Below, piece after piece: positions 48,900 through 58,588 of a stretch of 64,000 nucleotides of DNA. The notes below the pieces were generated by a model that did no database searches, was not told the origin of the DNA, and was given only the letters and a program-made list of their open reading frames with translations. Where the stretch lies: the NCBI GenBank assembly GCA_049801375.1, contig JBARKJ010000025.1:27834-91833 (forward strand). The letters are read 5' to 3'. This DNA is from JBARKJ01 sp049801375. GTDB taxonomy: Bacteria; Nitrospirota; JACRHJ01. Position 1 is the stretch's first letter. Each line of letters opens with the position of its first letter. The translations under genes were made by a program, and so were the position numbers.

Positions 48900-51800
48900 C
48901 TATTCCTCTTCATCAACTGCGTCCTGGCCCATGCGGTACTTAATATCGTAATTAATTATAAAGTCCAGTTCTTCGTCTGTGAAACCGTAATGTTCCGCGA
49001 GAACACGATCAATTTCGTCGATGATGGGTTTTGAGCTTTTGATATTAAATTCATCGTACTCAACCGTCCCAGAACCTTTATAATTGACTTGCTTGCGTAT
49101 GGCACCACTTATAAAGCTTTTCATCAACCTTGGAACAAGGGCTTTTAACTTCAATGATGTTTCAGTAGATACTTTAGCTGGCTCAAATGGAAACGCGTTA
49201 ATATTTTCTTTCCCACAATGATAGCCATCAAACATAACACGCCAAAACCAGTAAAAAAGAGAACTATTAAGCGCAGCCACGACAAAGGCTGCATCTCTTG
49301 GTTTGTTTACATAATAAACCTTGAAATCATCTGAACGTTTAATCCCGTCTCGTTCACTACAAAAGTAGGGTATAAAATTTGTTGCTTTTATAAAATACCT
49401 TGAAATACGATGACAATAAAATTCAAAACCTGAATTTGTCATAATATAGTTTAATGATTTCTGACAAGAAATTTTCTTCAGTATGTTACTTTCAATAACA
49501 TTGCCCAGTTTGGGGTAAACGCTAAATTTACCCCAATAACTAGCTAAGTCAATGTCTTGATATTTCATCTTGTCGAATAAATATTTGCGTTCCTCCGTAT
49601 ACCATCTTTGGTATGTTGTGGAAGAATTAGCTGCGTCTTTCTGCGTAAGTACGAAAATACATAAACATTGGTCAGCGCCTTCAAATAGCTTTCCCGGGCG
49701 ACGAGTATAATATGAATAATGCCCGTTCATAGTATTTAATAGCAACTTCTGCACGGCATTGGAACGATAAGTAGCTGCCAATGAGTGCGGAACGATCAAG
49801 CTGAAAAGACCTTCCTTGTTAATCAGTTTTAGGCTACGTTCAATTACAAATGCAAAAAGGTTCCCACAGCTTTCTGTAGAATAATCCTTGATGAGGTATT
49901 GGCTCTTGATTTTGCTATATTCTACATACGGTGGGTTCCCTATTATCACATCAAACCCGCCAGTCTTGATAATACGATAGAATTCTATGAACCAATGAAA
50001 CGGCAAGTAACTTGCGAGCCATTTCTCATAGGTCGCCTTTTTATTCACGTCCACACCGTATTCACCGGCAAGATGTCGGTTCAACTCTTCTTCCAACGTC
50101 TTCAGTCGCCTGCGTAACTCCCCCTTGGTATCCGCGAAGTCCTTTGGGTCCATTCCCTGTTCGGTCTGCATATAGCGAAACCTCTGGAAGGCCCTGTCTG
50201 CGATCTCGGCGCTTTCATCTATGCGCCCCATCGCGTTATCAAAGTCCAGCTTGCTTGTTACCGCCTTCTTGACTTCATCATACGACGCATACCCGACGAG
50301 AGTATTACCGGCGCGGATGTTGAAATCAATGTCTGGCAACGGTTCTATATCTTCAACCCGCTCCACCTGCGCAACAAGCTTCAGAAAGAGCCGTAATTTG
50401 CAGATCTCGACCGCCTCAGGCATTATGTCAACGCCGTAGAGATTGTTTATCACGATGGACTTTAATATGAAATACCTACGGTTGGGATGCCTCGTCACTT
50501 GCTCCAGCACCTTGCGGAAGTCGCTGAACTTCTCCGGGTGATGCTTCTCGTTGGAACGCTCCATATCATCAAGGAATACTTGCATGCGGTCAAGACAGGA
50601 TTCGTATAGAGGCTCCAAGATGTTTAAAGCAGCAAAAAGGAATGCGCCGGAGCCACATGTAGGATCGAGGACTGTTATTTTTTCTATGGCGCGATAAAAT
50701 GCGCGAAGAAGTTCCGGCCCTTCGGAATTCTCGATCACGTCCTGGGCAAACTGCCGTATGTCAAGGTTGTAGGTTATCAGGTCATTGATGGATTTAACTT
50801 CCCCCGCGGCAAGCTTGTCCCTTACCTCCACGTAACGCTGCCTCCTCGCCACTACCTCGCGCCATATCTCCGTTGGTAAAGCATACTCCCCAGAGGCGGG
50901 CCTATTCCATCCGGCGCGTTTGAAAACGTCCTTAAGTCCAACCGCAATTTCTTTCGGCAGGTTAAGCTCTACGCCCTTCTTGACCGCATCGTAAATGTAG
51001 CGGTCCGGGTCTGCTTGCAGGATGCTCCAGATTGTATGCGCGCCTTCAAATGCGATCTTGCATTTCTGTTTCGCTGCATCAAATAGGAATGGGATAACCG
51101 TGTTCTTGCTAATATATCCGGTTATGTCCTCCTTGGAGTAATAGGCCCCCATCTGCTTCTGGTTGATGTACTTCTCGAAGATGTAGCCAAGCACATCGGG
51201 GTTTATCTCATTACCTTCACGGAGCGGGCGCTCATCAAGGTGCCACTGATATTTCTCGAAGAACTCGAACATCCGCTCAAAAGCCGCGTCTGGTACCTTG
51301 ATATTCTTGCCGTGAAGTTCTTCAATCTGGTGCCGGAGGAACAGCCCGCCGTTAAGGTAGGGTATCTTCCCAAGCATCTTGCTGATACTGGCGTCGCGGT
51401 CTTTTTCGTTCTTGGCGAACCCTTCAAAGAAGAGCGGGCAGAGGAAGTTCGTGTAATAGAGGTCCTTGCCCTGTTTTTTACTCTCATACAGCTTGTTTCT
51501 GAGATAGTCTATATCGCCGTTCAGGAACCCCTTCTTCTGGATGAAGTAGATGAACATCAGACGGTTGATCATCACCGAGACGTACCACCGCTCCATATCT
51601 TCGTCCGGGATTCCTTTTAGGAACTTCAAAAAAGCGGCGTGTTCAGTTTTGAAGAGTTCATAGAATTTCTTCGTTACCTTCTCAACGTCGAACGCCGCAT
51701 GAGCGCCTTCCGTTACTCCAAAAAGGGTAAGCCCTTCTTCGTCTTCCAGGCTGAATGCGATATGCTGGAGTTTCTGGACGAGCGCGTCGCCTGTCTGGTT

Positions 51801-52169
51801 AGAGTAATATCTTTGTTCACGGCAGGCTGCGGGCCTTCCCGGTTCTCGTTTCACCCACTGCCAGACCTGTTCTTTTTTCCCGGCGTCGAAGAATATAATC
51901 AGGTGCTCCCGTACCGACTTGGAAACTTCCTGGTCGATTTTTCGCCTTGTGGGGTAGTCCGGAATACTGCCTGAAACATCCGGAGAGCAGGCATAGACGA
52001 CCATGCCGCGTTTCCTTGCCACGGCAGAGAGGATAAATACCTTGTTGGAGACAGGGACTTCTATGGTTGACTTATGATGATCCCAGCCAAGCTCTTCTAT
52101 AAAGAGCGGGACCAGCTTGAACTCCTTAAGGTATTGCTTAACACGTGCGGCGTCTATGGAATTCGGCAT
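48900..52169 (-). CDS. Eco57I-type adenine-N6 DNA methyltransferase
   Basis: 1089 residues with SAM-binding motif I 'DPTCGSGAFLF' (near 495-505), catalytic NPPY in 'IIGNPPYVEYS' (near 750), a long N-terminal region (~1-450) and a C-terminal target-recognition region. Modifies adenine in DNA; whether the N-terminus also cuts (type IIG style) is not shown by a clear PD-(D/E)xK motif. The target-recognition part (about 49.0-49.9 kb) is visibly AT-richer, as often seen in exchanged specificity domains. It starts one base after the helicase gene. Confidence 0.88.
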   Translation of the reverse strand: MPNSIDAARVKQYLKEFKLVPLFIEELGWDHHKSTIEVPVSNKVFILSAVARKRGMVVYACSPDVSGSIPDYPTRRKIDQEVSKSVREHLIIFFDAGKKEQVWQWVKREPGRPAACREQRYYSNQTGDALVQKLQHIAFSLEDEEGLTLFGVTEGAHAAFDVEKVTKKFYELFKTEHAAFLKFLKGIPDEDMERWYVSVMINRLMFIYFIQKKGFLNGDIDYLRNKLYESKKQGKDLYYTNFLCPLFFEGFAKNEKDRDASISKMLGKIPYLNGGLFLRHQIEELHGKNIKVPDAAFERMFEFFEKYQWHLDERPLREGNEINPDVLGYIFEKYINQKQMGAYYSKEDITGYISKNTVIPFLFDAAKQKCKIAFEGAHTIWSILQADPDRYIYDAVKKGVELNLPKEIAVGLKDVFKRAGWNRPASGEYALPTEIWREVVARRQRYVEVRDKLAAGEVKSINDLITYNLDIRQFAQDVIENSEGPELLRAFYRAIEKITVLDPTCGSGAFLFAALNILEPLYESCLDRMQVFLDDMERSNEKHHPEKFSDFRKVLEQVTRHPNRRYFILKSIVINNLYGVDIMPEAVEICKLRLFLKLVAQVERVEDIEPLPDIDFNIRAGNTLVGYASYDEVKKAVTSKLDFDNAMGRIDESAEIADRAFQRFRYMQTEQGMDPKDFADTKGELRRRLKTLEEELNRHLAGEYGVDVNKKATYEKWLASYLPFHWFIEFYRIIKTGGFDVIIGNPPYVEYSKIKSQYLIKDYSTESCGNLFAFVIERSLKLINKEGLFSLIVPHSLAATYRSNAVQKLLLNTMNGHYSYYTRRPGKLFEGADQCLCIFVLTQKDAANSSTTYQRWYTEERKYLFDKMKYQDIDLASYWGKFSVYPKLGNVIESNILKKISCQKSLNYIMTNSGFEFYCHRISRYFIKATNFIPYFCSERDGIKRSDDFKVYYVNKPRDAAFVVAALNSSLFYWFWRVMFDGYHCGKENINAFPFEPAKVSTETSLKLKALVPRLMKSFISGAIRKQVNYKGSGTVEYDEFNIKSSKPIIDEIDRVLAEHYGFTDEELDFIINYDIKYRMGQDAVDEEE

Positions 52170-55100
52170 CTATTGTATCTCGCCTTCGGCTGATAAACCC
52201 ATTGAGCAGATGATCCTCGGCTCACGGACCCGCTCTTCTTCATGCACCACGCAAAGCCTGTCTTCCTTCCGCAGACCCAATACAAGCTGAGCGAGAGCTT
52301 CATCTGTTATCCCGCTTCTAAGCTGCCTATTAAGGATGTCCTTCGCGGTTTCCTGCAATGGGTAACGGTATATCTCTTCCATAGCCTTGATCAGCCTTTC
52401 GTACAGAAACCCCTCGCTTTCCTGTTGGAAATGAAAAAGCGTCCCCTCGATTTGCTTGGCATAACTCTTTAAGCGTTCATAGGCCCGGTATCTCGCGCCG
52501 GACGGTTTACCGAGGCTGCCGCCCACGGATTTCTCATCCTCTACAAGAAATTCAACACCCTTTCGTACAAGCTCGTGGTGGTTTTCCCGGCGAGGGAGGC
52601 CCGGTGTATTAGGAGTGCATTCCGCCGCCTTCAAAATGGCATACTGAGATTCCGTGACGCTGACGCCGTCTCTGCTAATCCATGCAAGGGCGTCATTATC
52701 CTCCGCCGTGCGCATATAGACGAGTGCTCCATCCGGTTCCGTTTGTGTTGGCTTGTGCATCTTTGTCGAATATACGACGGACGGAAGGTTTTCGATTACA
52801 CCCTTGAGCTTCGGGTTTTCGGTTATAGCGTTCTTCCAAATCTGGTAGGCGTATGATGCAAGGTCCACTTCCTTGTCTGACTCTCCGTCGAATATACCGG
52901 CCTTCTCGTTGTAGATGTCCAGTACAGTGTCCCTGCTCTCATCCTCAAAGAAAAGCTCATCCGTCCCGACAACCTCGGCGTTTTCATGGAGTCTGGTCCT
53001 TACACGAGACCTGAGCTTTATGATCCTCTCAACACCTTCGGCAGGAAGGAACGAATAACAGAGTATGGTTTCCGACTGCTGACCTATACGGTCAACACGT
53101 CCGGCCCTCTGTATCAGCCGGATGATGGCCCAGGGCAGGTCGTAATTTACAACTATGGCACAGTCCTGAAGGTTCTGACCTTCGCTAAGCACATCTGTTG
53201 CAACAAGCACCCGCAGTTCTTCTTCGGGTTTTATCTTGCCGACTTTATCATTACTGACAGGGCTGAAACGCCAGGCAAGCGCGGTAGGGTCTGATGAATC
53301 TCCTGTTACGCCCGATAAGTCCTTAACCCCTCTTAGCTTGAGGTGCTTCTCAAGATACCTGACGGTATCGGCGAACTGAGTGAATATCAGGACCTTCTGA
53401 CCGGGGTGTTTTTTAGATAAAACCTCTTGCAGTTCTTTGAGCTTATTGTCCTTGCGTGGGTCCCAATCTCCGCTTTTTTTCAGCAGATTCAATAGCGCTG
53501 TGATGTCCAGCTTCAAATGTTTTGAGAGCGACTTTATAAAAAGATCATGTCGTAGCCATTTGAACTGTTTTTTGTGCAAGGTCGCATATTCTTTATAAAC
53601 TTCTTCCGCCCTCCGTCTAAAATCAGCATCAGTACGCAGCCGCGAACCGCTTATCTCTGCCGACCCTCCGTTTCCGTCCTCACCGTTGAACATGTCACCC
53701 GTATCAGCGTCTTCATCGTTGCTGCCTGGGTCAAGCATCCCGGCATCTTGTGTGCCTATCGGAATGGGGCTGCCGGTCTCAAGGGCATGAAGGAATATGT
53801 AATTGCGAAGTATATGCCGCTCGACAGATTGCAGGAATGCAAAACCGCTGCTCTCAAGCCGCTTGAACAGATTTGTCCTGCAAAAGCCCATAAGTCTTCG
53901 TCCACCGCGTGAAAGATCTTCGATTATCTTCGCCTCATTTTGCGTGGGCGGTGACTTTGGAGTAGGGGCAATATAATTACCAAGCCCGTAACGTGGCAGA
54001 TCGAGCGAGTTAATGGCATCAACCGCTTCAGTAGAATAGAGAGGGGCATACTGGTCTTCCGGGTCATCGTCGTCTATTTTGAACTTGATGGTCTTCGGTA
54101 TCCTGTCCGGGAAAAAGGACTTTGTCCCGTCTTCGAGAAGCAGAAACCTCCTGCCTGTCTCTGGGTCCGGCTCGGCATAGTTTTCTTTTATGAAGCCCCT
54201 GGTCCGTCTCACCAGATAGAGCCTCATAAGCTCGCGCCAGTCGTCGGCGTATTCGCTTTTCTCGAAGGCGGCTATGGTATGGGGCAGACATTGGTGCTTC
54301 CTCTCAAATTCAAGGATGCCAGTTTCCTTTAATAACTTTTCCGGCCTGATCCCAAGGTTTTTCGTGTCTGGCACGAATAGCCGAAGCTGGTTTGAAAGGT
54401 CAATATATGTCTTATTGTATGGTGTCGCTGAAAGCAATATGCACTTGCTCTCATTCTTTTCTATATAATCCAGAATGGCCTTGTAACGCTTCCCCTCTCT
54501 GTTTCGCAGGTTGTGGCTTTCGTCTATCACCACCAAGCGATATCTGCGGAGGTTCGGGAGTTCGTTGTTTACTTGGGAGAGCGAAAGGACTTTGCCTCTT
54601 AGCCGATATTTTTCTTTATAATCATCCTCCCACATCGGCACCAGATTCTTGGGACAAATAATCAAGGTTTCGAGGTCGAAGTCGTCTTCAAAAATCTTTG
54701 CAAGTGCGGTGGCCATCAGGGTCTTGCCAAGCCCGACTACATCTCCTATGAGTACCCCGTCACGCTTGTGAATGTGGTGAGCCGCAATCTTTACTGCCGC
54801 CGACTGAAACTCGAAGAGTTTATTTCCGAATTCTTTTGGAATCTTGAATTCTGACAGACCTGCCCTGGCCTCTTGGGAAAGGTGATAGGCAATCTTGAGG
54901 TATATGTGGTAGGGCGGTATTATATCTTCACGTGCCCAACTCTCTTCGATTATCCGGACAAGCTCTTCGGAAATATCTACACACCATCGGTCACTCCAGC
55001 GGTCTTCAAACCACTTTTCCAGCTTCGCGCAGGCGTCATGATCAAGTACATCTACATTCAATTCTCCCTGACTGGATAAGCCGGAAAATGTCAGGTTACT

Positions 55101-55580
55101 GCTTCCGAGAAAACCGGTTGTGGGATTGTTCGGATCTGGACGAAAAAGAAGATATAGCTTCGCATGAAGGGGATGACGAAGGAAAAGCTTGACGACCACC
55201 TTCTTTGCCTTGATCTGAGCGGCAAGTTTTCTCAGACCGGCCTCGTCTTCATTGTTCGGGACGCCGAAGGTCAACTGATCCCTAAAATCCTCGGCAAGCT
55301 TTTTCTTAAGCCGGAGCGCGGTCTGGTTATCAATGCCGACTTCTTCCTTGGCGAACCCTATGGCCGTCCGTAGTTCTTCCTGTGGCAACCTTTGCATCCC
55401 GACGAGCAAGCGGCAGCAATTTCCGTCGCTCCCTGACCAGTCTTCTACATGGGAGTCAAGCTGTTTCCAACCTCTTAGGTTAAAGTATCCTACACAAAAA
55501 TCGGCATGGTTGGACAAGGGCAAGGTATCGTGCAAGGCTGAAAGAAGCTTCTGCTCAATATTGTCGAAAATACGGGGCAT
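52170..55580 (-). CDS. PLD-nuclease/SNF2-like helicase fusion
   Basis: 1136 residues. N-terminal phospholipase D-type nuclease domain with the HxK at His139-Lys141 ('HAKLYLLF') and 'GSSNLT' at 159-164; then a superfamily 2 helicase with Walker A 'GDVVGLGKTLMA' (near 280), 'VIDESHNLRN' and C-terminal 'LIQRAGRVDRIGQ'. One HKD half suggests dimerisation for activity. First gene of the cassette, with GAGG before the ATG; it likely translocates on and cuts DNA lacking the partner methylation (inference). Confidence 0.88.
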   Translation of the reverse strand: MPRIFDNIEQKLLSALHDTLPLSNHADFCVGYFNLRGWKQLDSHVEDWSGSDGNCCRLLVGMQRLPQEELRTAIGFAKEEVGIDNQTALRLKKKLAEDFRDQLTFGVPNNEDEAGLRKLAAQIKAKKVVVKLFLRHPLHAKLYLLFRPDPNNPTTGFLGSSNLTFSGLSSQGELNVDVLDHDACAKLEKWFEDRWSDRWCVDISEELVRIIEESWAREDIIPPYHIYLKIAYHLSQEARAGLSEFKIPKEFGNKLFEFQSAAVKIAAHHIHKRDGVLIGDVVGLGKTLMATALAKIFEDDFDLETLIICPKNLVPMWEDDYKEKYRLRGKVLSLSQVNNELPNLRRYRLVVIDESHNLRNREGKRYKAILDYIEKNESKCILLSATPYNKTYIDLSNQLRLFVPDTKNLGIRPEKLLKETGILEFERKHQCLPHTIAAFEKSEYADDWRELMRLYLVRRTRGFIKENYAEPDPETGRRFLLLEDGTKSFFPDRIPKTIKFKIDDDDPEDQYAPLYSTEAVDAINSLDLPRYGLGNYIAPTPKSPPTQNEAKIIEDLSRGGRRLMGFCRTNLFKRLESSGFAFLQSVERHILRNYIFLHALETGSPIPIGTQDAGMLDPGSNDEDADTGDMFNGEDGNGGSAEISGSRLRTDADFRRRAEEVYKEYATLHKKQFKWLRHDLFIKSLSKHLKLDITALLNLLKKSGDWDPRKDNKLKELQEVLSKKHPGQKVLIFTQFADTVRYLEKHLKLRGVKDLSGVTGDSSDPTALAWRFSPVSNDKVGKIKPEEELRVLVATDVLSEGQNLQDCAIVVNYDLPWAIIRLIQRAGRVDRIGQQSETILCYSFLPAEGVERIIKLRSRVRTRLHENAEVVGTDELFFEDESRDTVLDIYNEKAGIFDGESDKEVDLASYAYQIWKNAITENPKLKGVIENLPSVVYSTKMHKPTQTEPDGALVYMRTAEDNDALAWISRDGVSVTESQYAILKAAECTPNTPGLPRRENHHELVRKGVEFLVEDEKSVGGSLGKPSGARYRAYERLKSYAKQIEGTLFHFQQESEGFLYERLIKAMEEIYRYPLQETAKDILNRQLRSGITDEALAQLVLGLRKEDRLCVVHEEERVREPRIICSMGLSAEGEIQ

Positions 55581-55597
55581 CTAATTCCTCGGTTAAC

Positions 55598-55625
55598 AAA
55601 AACCCATCCCTTATTTAGTGATGGG
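55598..55625 (-). terminator. Terminator of the CBASS operon
   Basis: CCCATC/GATGGG stem overlapping the cap15 stop, followed by U5 on the minus strand. Confidence 0.68.
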
Positions 55626-56214
55626 CCAAGTGAGATTTCTTGAGAGATAAGCTACCATAATTCTGTCTACCTCGGCCAGAATAATATTCACCTTCTAAAC
55701 CTTGTTCTGTTAAATTCAATTTTGTAGTTCCATAATGTATTTGCATTGTATTAATCGCGTTTGGTTTTGGATTATTTTGATATTGATAAATTAAAGATGG
55801 TCCTCCTGGATCGTTCACTGAAATAAATGCCGCAAGACTGTGCGATTGAGACTTATTTGTGAAAAGCAGTATTTGCATTTTCGTCCATGTCTGAATAATT
55901 TTTACATTAACATTCTCATAACTATTTTTACCGAATGAAGAAAATAAATTACCGTCCCATTTACCTTCAAAGTCAGGTGTATTTACCAGCCCAATCTTTC
56001 GGATTAATTCTGTTCGCCAGAGATACTTATCGAAGACGGTATAAAATAAACCATAAAATCCTATTACCGAGGGAGACTCTATCCACCACGGCAGTGCTAC
56101 TTTTAGTTTTGTGAATATGATACTTATTAGCCAAGCTGAGATAATGGATACTATAGCAATTACCAGTAAAACCATTTTCTTTTCATTTACATCGGTGGTT
56201 GAATAATAATGCAT
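55615..56214 (-). CDS. cap15: Cap15-like CBASS membrane effector
   Basis: 199 residues: two transmembrane helices (~14-34 and ~43-66) followed by a beta-rich soluble domain (~75-199), the layout of Cap15, whose beta-barrel senses a cyclic oligonucleotide and whose helices disrupt the inner membrane. Family assignment is from topology and its partner, not a motif. It lies 9 bp after the CD-NTase in the same operon and is AT-rich compared with phage genes. Confidence 0.72.
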   Translation of the reverse strand: MHYYSTTDVNEKKMVLLVIAIVSIISAWLISIIFTKLKVALPWWIESPSVIGFYGLFYTVFDKYLWRTELIRKIGLVNTPDFEGKWDGNLFSSFGKNSYENVNVKIIQTWTKMQILLFTNKSQSHSLAAFISVNDPGGPSLIYQYQNNPKPNAINTMQIHYGTTKLNLTEQGLEGEYYSGRGRQNYGSLSLKKSHLAHH

Positions 56215-56223
56215 GTTCGGATA

Positions 56224-57138
56224 TTACCAGTTGTTCCAAAGTGCTATAAGCTTATCAATGGTATTTCTTGCGGCTGATAAATTCCATTGCTCCGGCGAAT
56301 TACCGAACAAAAGATGTTGTTCATTTTGGCACATAAAGTTGAGTATTTGATATTTGTGGAGAAAGGTCAGGATATTATACACAGTACTTTGATAATCAAT
56401 GCCAAACAGTTCATCTGGCATATTGTAGATTAAACTTTGCAAAAAATAAGATGGGGCGCTTTCTTTAGTCAGCTGGTTATTGTCTACCAAGTAACTCCTG
56501 GCATTTTTAAAAATCCGGACAGTTGGTTTATAAAATCCATTCGTCCTTTTTTCGGAATTCTTGGCGACCCCATTATTATAGTGATGATGCGGGAAATTTA
56601 TAATTTCAGATTTTGCTTTAAAATCATATAGCCAAATACCTCTCGCCGCAGAAAAGCTATCGCTTCCGTTAAAATAAGAATATTTCCTAAATTTGGTGGC
56701 AGGAACGATATCAGCTTTTAGCCGACCAGCGGCGGGAAGGAGCTTAATCGATTTACCGCCCGAAGCATCAACAAATTTATCCTCATAATATTTTTTTAAA
56801 GCAGTAACAATATCATTTCGAAATTCCGTCAAATTATATTGTGCTGTGATATATGCATCAATATGTGATTGCCTTTGTTCTAGTGGCAGCTCTTGGGAAT
56901 TATGATGAAATGTTGTACTCAACTCGACAATGACATCGACATCGCTATCTCCCCTGATGTTAGTATCGTTTTTATAAGAACCTTGTAAATATATTTCGAC
57001 AGTACCGTTTTTTATGCGGTTTGCAATTGGCGAGCTCTGACTTTCAAGAGCATTTCTTATTGATTCATGGGTTGCCTTCGCTGTAACAGTAGCACCTGGA
57101 TTTGCCCATGTTTCAAGTTGGGATTCTGGTATTGCCAT
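56224..57138 (-). CDS. CD-NTase (CBASS cyclase)
   Basis: 304-residue nucleotidyltransferase that makes a cyclic di- or trinucleotide alarm signal after phage infection. The catalytic core is Gly-Ser at 53-54 with Asp66 and Asp68 in 'RGDSDVDVIVEL', and the third carboxylate Asp143 in 'LKADIVPA'. The start is ATG 57138, matching the common 'MAIPESQLETW' beginning of the family; GGGAG lies nine bases upstream. No Cap2/Cap3 genes, so a type I CBASS. Visibly AT-rich. Confidence 0.9.
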   Translation of the reverse strand: MAIPESQLETWANPGATVTAKATHESIRNALESQSSPIANRIKNGTVEIYLQGSYKNDTNIRGDSDVDVIVELSTTFHHNSQELPLEQRQSHIDAYITAQYNLTEFRNDIVTALKKYYEDKFVDASGGKSIKLLPAAGRLKADIVPATKFRKYSYFNGSDSFSAARGIWLYDFKAKSEIINFPHHHYNNGVAKNSEKRTNGFYKPTVRIFKNARSYLVDNNQLTKESAPSYFLQSLIYNMPDELFGIDYQSTVYNILTFLHKYQILNFMCQNEQHLLFGNSPEQWNLSAARNTIDKLIALWNNW

Positions 57139-57195
57139 AACGGGAATCTCCCGATTAATACGGGTCTTTAAAAACATATCTGAAATCGATTACTA

Positions 57196-57223
57196 ATATT
57201 ACAATGAAATTAACAAATTGCAA
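57196..57223 (-). promoter_or_regulatory. CBASS promoter
   Basis: Minus strand TTGCAA (57218-57223), 16-bp spacer, TAATAT (57196-57201), between the ParB terminator and the CD-NTase. The leader also holds CCCG/CGGG inverted bases near the start codon. Confidence 0.5.
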
Positions 57224-57251
57224 GAAAAAAGGCCCCGTTGCCGGGGCCTTT
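57224..57251 (-). terminator. Terminator after parB
   Basis: AAAGGCCCCG/CGGGGCCTTT with TTGC loop and flanking A6 on plus strand: a strong minus-strand terminator that isolates the partition operon from CBASS. Confidence 0.88.
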
Positions 57252-57254
57252 CAG

Positions 57255-58124
57255 TTAGGCGATTTTTTCGAGGAGGGCTTCCTGATGGAGGGAGTCGACG
57301 ACCAGGGCCTTTCGGATTTTCTGGAGGTGCTGGATTATGAGGTCCACCTTGGCGATGTTCTCGGACCGGTTGCTAGCAAGGACCTTCTTGAGTATCAGGA
57401 GTTCATTATCCTTGAAGCTCCGGTTTAAAAAGGCCCCGATTTTGTCCATTGCGCTTTCGTAGCTCGTCAATACAGCCCTTTCCTTCTCGGTCAATGGTTG
57501 GATGTCAAAGAGCGCGCCTTCCACGCTCGTGTCCAGGAGGCCGTCCACGAAGGCCCGGAGCTTCACGTAGGTGCCGAGAGTTCCGTCCCTGATTTTCCTG
57601 AACACGACAAGCTGGTCGTTGCCGCTCACCCGGCTCATCTCGAATGCCTGGGAAGGCGAAATATGTCCCTTGACGACCATGGATTGAAAATCATTGGCCA
57701 GCCTCAGGAGGGAGGTCCGCTCCGTGATGCGCCACGACTGCTTGAAGCCGAGCCTTCCGGCCAGTTCCTCCACCGTGAGCCCGCGGTCAAGGAGCCGTTG
57801 GTATGCCTTAGCTTCCTCGATGATGTTAAGGTCCTCGCGCTGGATGTTCTCGATAAGCGCAAGCTCCTCAACCTGATCGTCGTCCATGTCCTCGACAATG
57901 ACAGGTATCGTCTCCAATCCGGCAAGCTTCGAGGCTCGGTACCTCCGCTCACCCATGACAATCATGTAACGCCCGTCCCTGGGCGTCACCTTTATTGGCT
58001 CCTGAACTCCATAGGTTTTTATACTCTCCGCCAGTTCCGAAAGCTTTAGTGGGTCGAAGTCCTTCCGGGGTTGGTCCGGGTTCGGAAATACCTCTGAAAG
58101 CCGGAGCGTCGTCAACTCAACCAT
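57255..58124 (-). CDS. ParB-family partition/regulatory protein
   Basis: 289 residues with the ParB/Noc N-terminal CTPase signature 'GERRYRAS' and 'ENIQREDLN', a central HTH-like region and a charged C-terminal domain. Start ATG 58124 overlaps the DUF488 gene by 13 bp with a purine-rich ribosome-binding site; longer frames are not needed. No ParA is in the window. Confidence 0.85.
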   Translation of the reverse strand: MVELTTLRLSEVFPNPDQPRKDFDPLKLSELAESIKTYGVQEPIKVTPRDGRYMIVMGERRYRASKLAGLETIPVIVEDMDDDQVEELALIENIQREDLNIIEEAKAYQRLLDRGLTVEELAGRLGFKQSWRITERTSLLRLANDFQSMVVKGHISPSQAFEMSRVSGNDQLVVFRKIRDGTLGTYVKLRAFVDGLLDTSVEGALFDIQPLTEKERAVLTSYESAMDKIGAFLNRSFKDNELLILKKVLASNRSENIAKVDLIIQHLQKIRKALVVDSLHQEALLEKIA

Positions 58125-58531
58125 TTCACCCCTCCCTTCTGCACCGGCACCTTGTTGGCAGGATACTCCTGCAGGTTGACCAAGTGGACGGCGACCACAC
58201 CGTAATTGAGCAACCGGAAGGCGATCTCGTAATGTCGGTGGCACCGCGCGGGGTCCTTCTCGGAACACATGAGAAGAAGGGTATTACCCTTGTTCCGTTT
58301 TGCCAGCGCCTCGATTTCTTTCTCGTCTATCGGATTGAAACCGCCGAGCCTGTCTCCGGCCCATTCGTATCGCTCGCCCAAGGCTTTCTTGAGGGTACTC
58401 CCTTTGAAATAGTTGCACCAGGCGGTCGGTTTGCTCCGCACGTCCACGAGCTTCCCGATTTTCTTCCTGTCCATGATGTCGATAAGCTCCTGCAGGTTCT
58501 TTAGACCGCCGTATCCTATGGTATAAATCAC
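58112..58531 (-). CDS. DUF488 domain protein
   Basis: 139 residues; 'IYTIGYGG', 'VDVRSKP' and 'LLLMCSEKDPARCHR' are the DUF488 signature, with a possible active-site Cys. Such proteins accompany many mobile elements; the biochemical role is unknown. Confidence 0.82.
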   Translation of the reverse strand: MIYTIGYGGLKNLQELIDIMDRKKIGKLVDVRSKPTAWCNYFKGSTLKKALGERYEWAGDRLGGFNPIDEKEIEALAKRNKGNTLLLMCSEKDPARCHRHYEIAFRLLNYGVVAVHLVNLQEYPANKVPVQKGGVKWLS

Positions 58532-58588
58532 GCTTGTCCCCTTTCTCGTTTATAGGAATGATGGGGCGGATTGCTCCGCCCCGTCCAG

